In this document: positions 56,803 through 64,000 of the stretch, piece after piece
Layout: the number at the start of each line of letters is the position of its first letter
Position numbering within the stretch: position 1 is the first letter of the stretch
From: Microstegium vimineum
Taxonomy: Eukaryota; Streptophyta; Magnoliopsida; Poales; Poaceae
Length of the DNA: 64,000 nt
NCBI GenBank assembly: GCA_022036555.1
Contig: CM039121.1
Location: 45,285,847-45,349,846 of the forward strand
Reading direction: 5' to 3'
Notes under the pieces: model-generated
Databases searched by the model: none
What the model was told of the DNA's origin: nothing
The model's input: the letters and a program-made list of their open reading frames with translations, nothing else
Translations under genes and position numbers: made by a program

Positions 56803-59800
56803 TGTGACAGAACCTCTTAAGATAGGGCCCACTTGTCAGGATTAACTAACTTAATCCCAACAGATGATCCAAACCATAATTAGTCCGTCAGGTGTCACCA
56901 CTTTACAGCGGGTCATTCACCTCTTTCTGAACAAGATCTCCTCATTACAAACATTGCAGAAGTAATACGAAAATTTTATATTACATCAAAGTAGCGGAAA
57001 TTTTAAGTCATATTACAAACCATAAGTTTTGAAACATAACTTAAGTGTCATACGTTAATAATACATCAAGTTGCTGATAGAGGATAGACAAATAACCGAA
57101 GTACTCTTGCCCAAGAGTCAAGCAAAGACATATTATTCTTCATCTTCATCTACACTGACCACGGTCATGCAACATGAAGCCACACAAACCGGGTTGTGAT
57201 CCTCATCTGCAACAGGGGTTAACAAACCCTGAGTACGGGAGTACTCAACAAGACTTATCCGACAAAGAAAAGTATTTGGTGGACAAAACAATATGCAAGT
57301 CATAGGATTCAAGGTGTGGTTTGCAAGAATCAAAGGTTTTGCATAAATGAGCATTTATAAAAATAATTGAAATTGATTTGTTTTATTCATAAGATTACAC
57401 AGGTACCGATCTAAATGTATGATCGATAACAAGGTAATAACCATCCATAAAAGGGATCCAACAAGTATCCAGTTTAAGTTTCATTAACTACGAAGAAGAA
57501 AATAGGGTTATGTTTCCATTTCCGAGGAACACGACGATTCGAACCGGTTTATCCCAGCTGGGGCTTCCCTATCACACGACATATACAACCGCTTAAAGCA
57601 CGCATATGACTACTTTTCCCTGGATCATCTCGCCAAAACTGGGGTTCCGCCACCCGAGAGCACAGTACACCTCCATCCAGTTCGCTAACTTGGAGGGTAC
57701 ACACTACTCTCGCCATCTATCCACTCTCAGTGCGGGTTAACCGTTCTTAAGACGAGAATAGCCAGAGTCCAGCTTCCCAGAGTATGTGATAAGTACTCCA
57801 AAGTCACAACCCTAGTCATGCATCAATGGACGGTCCCTAATGACACAGGCGGAGAGAACCCGCTCACCAGACACCGCTGATGGCTCCCAAACACCGTGTC
57901 CGCCCGGTCCCGATTATTACTTCCAACAACAAGACATAGCCATTTACCGCAGCAATCCGCTATTCTTCTAAAAAACAGAACCATTACCGAAGCAATCATG
58001 TTATCACCTATTCTCGCAGATGACAGGAAATCATCTGACTCTATCGGTCTAAGCATTGCTAAGCAGCATAAAGCATCATTCGTATTTTTAAAACGGTATC
58101 AAGGTACAGGAATAAATAATTCAAGGATAGGCTATGCATCAAGTAGAAATTTATTTGAATATAAACCATGCAATACTTAACCATAATGTATTTCAATAAA
58201 ACTTTTAAAAACAAGAAAGGGTTTGAATGCACCGGGGCTTGCCTTGGTTGGAGGGATAAACGAACTCGGGCTCAAATTCAAGAGAGAAAACCTCTCCACT
58301 AGAGGTATCCAACCCAACCAACGAACAATCTACACGATATAATGACATGTTTTAGATGATGCTTGAATAGTAAACATGATGCTCAACACAAACAAACATG
58401 TTCTTAAGAGATGATTAAAACAGATTACACCTTGAGTACAACTTCCCTTCATGAAGGAAAGCAAACTAGGTTATAAAGCAAATTAATTAAACCCTATTTA
58501 TCTTGATTATCTAAGTTAATAATTACATCCAAAAGAACTGAGTAAACAACATCACATCAAGCATGTCCCACTTGTGGTTGTCACTGAACAAATGACCAAT
58601 TGCATCAACTAATCCAAAATCACTCAAAACCTAAAGTCATTAGGGTTTCTAAACATTTTATAATTAATTATTCAATTAGCCATGTACAAAAGTTCATTCA
58701 AAAGTTCTCAAACTATTGGTAACAGTGTATAAAGCTTACACAGAAATTCCCAGAATTTTTGGAACAACATACAGAGCATGAAAATTCATGGAAAACTCAT
58801 TTTTCAATTAATTTGGGCATATTTACAGGATTAAAAACATACTGAACATAGACATGTTATATTTTTCTTAAATACTACACATCACAGAGAGCATATATAA
58901 ATTTTTGCAGAATTTAAATATGCACAGATTTAAACATACAAAAATAACAAAAGTTATTTCTGTGCAAAACTGGAAAAGGAAAAACTCTTCATTTAACCCA
59001 CTCACGGCTGGGTCCCGCCCGTCAGTGGCACCGACGCAGAGCAGCGGCGCCGACGACCACAAAACGCGGGTGGCGCGTCGCCGTCGGTGACCAAACCAAA
59101 CAGCTACCCCTCGAACCTGCTTCGGCTCTCCACCCCGAACCCAACGAGGTGCGACACAACCAAAACCAACCCTCAGAAACGTCTCATCGACGACGACGGC
59201 GGCGACCCAAGCTCGACCGCACGTACGTCGGCGAGTACAGACAAGCGCCAGAGAAGCTAGGTCTCAAAAACGACTCAAGGAACAACCACGAGCAAAACGC
59301 CCAACAAAAACGAGACTAAAACCTATCCAGGTGACCTCGTCGACGGCAATGGCGGCAACCCGCGAGCGGCCGCACATGCGCCGGCGGACACAGGCCTCGA
59401 TTGGTTAAACCAACAACCCCAGCATGCTCAGCGGCCCCCAAACAATATAAAGCGCACGCAAAACGAACCCAGAGCTAAACGCAACACCCTCGTCGACGGC
59501 CATGGCGGTCGGCGGGGATCTACGCGACGTGCACCGGAGAAAATACGCACGCGCTCGAACAACCACACCTCGAAACAGACTCGGGACGACTAGACGAAGC
59601 TAGCGCAAGACTCAGATCAGAAAATGATCAACTATAACGACCAGATGACGAACACACCGCCGCGCCGGCCATGAACCGCGGCGGCGCTCGAGGACAGAGC
59701 TCGATGGCTCGATTCAAGGACAATCGAGGGTGCGGAGAGGTCGAGGAGCTCACCCTGGTCACGAATCGATCGCAAGAGTGGCCGGAGATGAAGCAGAGAC

Positions 59801-60902
59801 GACTGTCGACGAAGACCGTGCCGGCGGAGACGATGAACCGAGCGGCAACGATGATGTTCCCAGAGCTATGGTCCACCATTTGCAAAACGGAGAAGCCGAC
59901 AAGGATCAGTGATGAACAAGGAGCAAGAAACACAAGATTAAAAAGCAATGTGGCTCCTGTGTATCCCGGTCGAGGGCTGACGAGAACGGCGGCGCTCTCG
60001 CCGGAGCCGAGGAAGAAACGGTCGCGCCGGGCAAACGAGGTCTCGGCGACTTCAACTAACTCGACCCGAGGATGCGTGAGATCAAAGCGAAGACAATGGC
60101 AGTGGGTCGAGCGGTTGGCAGTGGCTAACGAGCTCGTCGACGATGGTGGAGCGCTCGGCGGAGCAGAGCAGAGCGATGGCGTGGCGTGGAAAGGGAGGCA
60201 AGAGTGGACGGTGTCCTGTTTTGAAGACGGCAACGGATCCGCGACGCCGCCACGCACATGACAAGACGTGAGTCAAGGCCAGGAGTCGCACGGTGGTGTT
60301 GGCAGGTGGTCGGACAGGTGTCGGCGTCGAGCTCAACGCCGCCATGCAACTGTTTGATAAAAAGTCTGAACTTCCCTGTGACTATTTTGCAAAATGCTCA
60401 AGCTTCCAGGGGTTTTCATGACAAACTTTGAATACGAAAGTTGCTCAAAATTTCATGATCTACATCTTTGTCAACACTCACATTTTCAAAATCGGCCTAG
60501 AAATGAAAATGCATTTTTGAAATTCGAAAACCTCTTAAAGGATTTGCCCCTTTTCAAATACTTTAAAAACATGAAAACACTTGAAAAGCTATAAACACAA
60601 CAAAAGCAAATCAAACAGAGCTCTACAACTTTGTTTAAACAACCATATGCAAATTCTTTATAGATTTTGAAAATCGTGTTTAGGGTTTAATCCACCCCCT
60701 CTGGGAATTAGGGTTTGGATTCAAATTTAAATTTTGAGAATTTTGAAAAGATGACCTGCATTCAAACAATTGATCAACCATAAGCAAGTAAACTCATTTT
60801 AGTTCAATGCATATCCAGGTTTTCAAACAATAGAATGATGCTTAATGCATATGATGACATGATCAATTTTTAATTAAGTGATTAACACCAGGGGTGTTAT
60901 AA
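56803..60902 (-). repeat. 3' LTR of the Gypsy chromovirus (~4.1 kb)
   Basis: Plus-strand start TGTGACAGAACCTC abuts Copia integrase sequence. The other end (about 60902) reads ggggtgttataa next to the polypurine tract. The long stretch has no conserved coding sequence. GC-rich 59000-60300 contains ORFs in both strands (for example 59671-60261) that I regard as LTR noise. The exact inner end is uncertain by a few bases. Confidence 0.75.
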
Positions 60903-61033
60903 CCCTTGCCCCTTAAAGAAATCTCGTCCCGAGATTTAGGAGTGAAACAAAGTAATGGAAAAGGAAACGTATCAAAAACTTTTCTTTTTCACATCATCCT
61001 TGTTACAACTATGACCAGGTTTTACAAAACAAC

Positions 61034-61205
61034 TCAAATGATAGAAGCATAAAACTCTAGGAAATTCTCTAAAAGATAATCTTCAGATTCCCACGTAGCT
61101 TCTTCTTTCGAGTGCTGATTCCAGTGCACCTTGTAGAACTTGATGGTCTTGCGATGAGTAATTCGATCCTTTCGATCGAGAACCTTTACAGGATACTCAG
61201 AGTGT
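61034..61205 (-). pseudogene. Gypsy chromodomain in a shifted frame
   Basis: After the integrase frame stops at 61197, another minus-strand frame reads SEYPVKVLDRKDRITHRK, KFYKVHWNQHS and EATWESEDYLLENFLEF to a stop at 61034. This is a chromodomain-type C-terminus with the aromatic and TWE residues. It is separated from the integrase by one frame change. Chromodomains in chromoviruses bias insertion toward heterochromatin (family knowledge). Confidence 0.8.
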
Positions 61206-63773
61206 CACATCAGGTTCTAACTGCACCCCTTCAACTTCCACCGTTGTATCTTTAATTTGAAGACACTTCTTCAATTGTGATACGTGAAACACATCATGAA
61301 CGACAGAGAGAATGTCAGACAATTTCAAACGATAAGCCACCTTGCCAATACATTCCAGAACTGGGAACGGACCGACATAACGAGGTGCTAATTTGCCTTT
61401 CACTCCAAAACGAGAGATTCCTTTCATAGGTGTCACTTTCAAATACACATGATCTCCCGGTTGATATTGAAGTGGCCTTCTTCTTTTGTCAGCATAGCTC
61501 TTTTGCCTTGACTGAGCTATTTCAAGATTGATGCGAATTTGTTTAACTTTATCTTCAACTTCCTTAACTAGGTCAACACCAAAGAACTCACGTTCTCCGG
61601 GTTCCGACCAATTAAGAGGAGTTCTGCAACCACGACCATACAAAGCTTCGAATGGTGACATTTTTATGCTTTGTTGATAACTGTTGTTGTATGAGAACTC
61701 TGCCAAAGGCAAGCATTCATCCCACTTCTCTGAAAAGTTAAGAACACAACATCGCAACAGGTCTTCGAGAATTTGATTCACCCGTTCCGTCTGACCATCG
61801 GTTTGAGGATGATAAGCGGTGCTATACAAGAGTTTAGTCCCCAGAGACTCATGGAGATGTCTCCAGAAAGCTGAGACAAACTGAGTCCCACGATCAGATA
61901 TGATGGTCTTGGGAATACCATGAAGACTTACTATCCTTGCCAAAAATAACTTAGCATAAGCAGCGACAGTATGTGAAGTCTTGACTGGTAGAAAATGTGC
62001 AGATTTGGTAAGTCGATCAACAATGACCCAGATAGAATCATAACCACTCGAGGTTTTTGGTAAACCTACTATGAGATCCATACTGATGTCTTTCCATTTC
62101 CAAACTGGAACTGGTAAAGGTTGAAGTTGACCTCCTGGTTTCAAACGTACTGCTTTCACTTTCTGACAAGTGTCACACTTAGCCACATAGCCGGCTATCT
62201 CAATCTTCATCTTTGTCCACCAAAACTTCCTCTTCAAATCCTGGTACATTTTATTGCTTCCAGGGTGAATGGACAAACGAGAAGTATGAGCTTCATCAAG
62301 AATAGCTTGCCTTTTGATACCTTGATCGGCGCAGTAGGAGCTGAACTCGGCGACGGTGAACTCGCCGCCATTGTCCGTGCGCAAGACCTTGAGCTGGCAG
62401 CCGCTCTCCACCTCTACTACAGCCTTGATGCGCTTGATTGCCTCCCCAGCAGCATCCTTGGTCGGCAGGAGCGCCGCCCACATGAATCGGGTGGCGTCGT
62501 CCACCAATAGGAGGATGTATCGGTTGCCTGCCGATGTCGCCGGCGTCACAGGTCCGCAGAGGTCGCCGTGCACTAGTTCCAGGTGCTCCTGGGCACGGTA
62601 CGCCGTTGCCGATGGAAAGACTCGCCGCTTCTGTTTGGTGGTGACGCAGACGTCACAGACCTGCTCCGCGTGGTCGATCTTGGGGATCCCATGGGCCATC
62701 TCTCCTCTGCTCAGAAGCCGTAATGCATCAAAGTGCAAATGGCCGAGCCTCTCGTGCCATTGCCATGCCTTGTCATCCTTACGCATAGCGAGACAACAAG
62801 GCTGCACAGCTTCCAAATGAAGGATGTAGAGGCGGTTAGCTCCTCGAGATACCTTAGCAAGCAGACGGCGACTGCGATCCCAGATGCGCAGCACGCCATC
62901 GGCAATCTCCACCTTGGATCCGCCTTCGTCCAACTGCCCAAGACTCATGATCGAGTTCTTGAGGGCAGGGATGAAGTACACGCCGTGCAACACTCGATGC
63001 TCGCCGGTCTTGCCGTGGAACACGATGGTGCCGATGTCGCGGATGTCCACCTTGGACGCGTCCTCGAAGCGCACGGTGCCGCGGACGTCCGTGTTCAGAT
63101 CGGCGAAGAGCTCGCGGCGCCCCGTCATGTGGTGCATTGCTCCGCTATCGAGGTACCAGCCTCCCATCTTCTCTTCTTCTTCATCTGCACCGAGGAAGTC
63201 TCGAGCCCTTTGCTCCTCCAAGGTGACTTCTTGCGCGGCCAGAGAGTAAGCCGATGGATCCTTGTACAGTTCGACGAACGCGTGTGCCATGAACACCGCG
63301 CCGTCCTCTTCGCACTCGGCGTACTGGGCACGCCCAGCGTATCCACCAGCACTGCCACTGCGGACTCCACCTCGATCACCTCCTCGGCTGCCACGATCAC
63401 CTCCACCGCCGTGGCCTCTGCTGCGCTCTCGTCGTGGCAGGCGGCAATCGCGCGCCCAGTGGCCCTCCAAGCCACAGTTGAGGCAGGCGTTCGGCCCACG
63501 GTTGTTACCCGGGGGACCGCGGTCACCGCCGCCATCTCCGCGGCCGACGCCGCGCCCTCGGCCACGCGCGCCGCCACGGCCCCGCTGGAACCTTCCTCCG
63601 CGACCACGCTGCTGCCCGGAAGCCGAGCCATCGGCATCGGCAGCGTCCTTCTTCTCCTTCTTCCAGCGCTCTCTCCACTGCTCCTCAGTGTACATCAGCT
63701 TCCCTCCGACGGCTATCGGCCTGATCGGTGCTTGCTTCTCGCACTCATCCACCGCCTTGAGCCTCCCGGTCAC
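61197..63773 (-). pseudogene. 858-codon chimeric ORF: Copia gag-protease-integrase fused in frame to Gypsy integrase
   Basis: Residues about 1-486 are Copia: Arg/Gly-rich gag tail, CCHC knuckle CLNCGLEGHWARDC, protease WYLDSGAMHHMTG, GAG-pre-integrase WHERLGHLH with CDVC, and core LLVDDATRFMW and LRTDNGGEF. Residues about 487-858 are Gypsy: ILDEAHTSRLSIHPGS (HHCC), WWTKMK, CDTCQKVK, core DLIVGLPKTSSG, VDRLTKSAHFLPV, ISDRGTQF, YHPQTDGQTERVN, and the C-terminal WKLPGDHVYLK-type segment. The junction is near 62316 after ADQGIKRQ. The first residue is not the gag start: gag continues upstream in another frame. Confidence 0.9.
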
Positions 63774-64000
63774 CTCCTCGAGCGTGAGCGCCTCAAAGTC
63801 GAGGAATTGCTCGATGGCGACGACGATCTGGCGTACTTCGCCGGCACCGTTCGAAGGTACTTCTCCACCACGCGCTCCTCGGTGATGTCCCGATCGTCGT
63901 GGATGTCGAGTTGCTGATGCAGAGTCGACAGTCGGATGGCGAAGTCGTCGACTTGTTCATCGGGCTGGATGCCGATGTTCTCCCAGTCTCGGCGAAGTCG
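63774..64000 (-). pseudogene. Copia element 2 gag, upstream part, frameshifted, runs off window
   Basis: The minus strand encodes gag sequence (DFAIRLSTLHQQLDIHDDRD, EERVVEKYLRTVPAKYA) typical of Copia UBN2-like gag. Relative to the ORF ending at 61197 it is in another frame, with the change near 63832. The start lies outside the window. Confidence 0.8.

Larger units (their letters stand above)
56803..62315 (-). mobile_element. Gypsy chromovirus, 3' half only (integrase, chromodomain, 3' LTR)
   Basis: The Gypsy part begins abruptly within the integrase zinc-binding domain at about 62315 and runs through core, chromodomain and a polypurine tract (about 60903-60917) to a 3' LTR (56803 to about 60902). 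The 5' LTR, gag, protease, RT and RNase H are missing. The chromodomain and the long LTR fit the chromovirus clade (Tekay/Del-like); this lineage call is inference. Confidence 0.9.
54167..64000 (-). mobile_element. Copia element 2, split by a Gypsy chromovirus
   Basis: Part A (54167-56802) holds the 3' LTR, RNase H, RT and the end of integrase. Part B (62316-64000, running off the window) holds gag, protease and the integrase N-terminal and core region. The 56803-62315 stretch between them is Gypsy. Part B ends at the integrase string ADQGIKRQ and part A resumes at AVHLLNRAP, so some tens of codons of Copia integrase are absent. Confidence 0.9.

Noticed and set aside
59671..60261. Overlapping ~200-codon ORFs on both strands
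   Set aside because: They lie within the chromovirus LTR in a CpG-rich block, have no recognisable domain, and both strands are open.
62733..63917. A 394-codon plus-strand ORF
   Set aside because: It is antisense to Copia gag and protease in GC-rich sequence, and has no family resemblance.
1..64000. CRISPR arrays, bacterial operons, or a phage-like system
   Set aside because: No spacer-repeat arrays, no operon-like gene packing; all gene structures are plant nuclear.

Overview
The window is plant nuclear DNA, almost certainly from a grass. Genes carry GT-AG introns and UTR introns, GC-rich 5' ends alternate with AT-rich intergenic DNA, and grass-typical families are present (DUF6598, a grass CNL resistance protein, antisense Transposase_28 ORFs in Gypsy elements). 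No prokaryotic or organellar feature was seen. Species cannot be fixed from sequence alone.

Layout. 1-3821 is the 3' part of a Gypsy LTR retrotransposon: an antisense additional ORF, a repeat-rich spacer and the 3' LTR. 5001-14031 (-) is a very large multi-exon coiled-coil gene orthologous to TNO1, the trans-Golgi-network SYP41-interacting tethering protein. 14632-25507 is a long inverted-repeat (foldback-like) element whose loop was split by a complete but decayed SIRE-like Copia element (15114-24958, -). 27000-31250 (+) is an intact group C MAP kinase gene. 32331-32714 (-) holds the last two exons of a CCT-domain gene joined by a GC-AG intron. 33660-36456 (+) has exons of a DUF6598 protein, and 36983-40162 (+) is an intact CC-NB-ARC-LRR resistance gene. 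The splice phases allow all of these to form one fusion gene. 40356-40601 is a MITE with perfect terminal repeats. 40771-45130 (-) is a decayed LINE. 45400-53000 is low-gene DNA with a cysteine-rich thionin-like secreted peptide gene (47894-48388, -, frameshifted), a tRNA-derived SINE, duplicated segments, a transposon-like TGCAACA-rich tract and a GA microsatellite. 53102-64000 is a three-level nest: a LINE (+) interrupted by a Copia element (-), itself interrupted by the 3' half of a Gypsy chromovirus (-).

Host genes: the recognisable ones are TNO1 (vesicle tethering at the trans-Golgi network), a TEY MAP kinase, a CCT-domain transcriptional regulator fragment, DUF6598/NLR (immunity) and a cysteine-rich peptide (possible defence). 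They do not form one pathway. The rest is mostly transposon-derived. The strongest items for a second look are the DUF6598-NLR gene model, the in-frame Copia::Gypsy 858-codon ORF, the foldback element split by Copia, and single-base frame breaks in otherwise well-conserved coding sequence (TNO1 exon 1, cysteine-rich peptide).
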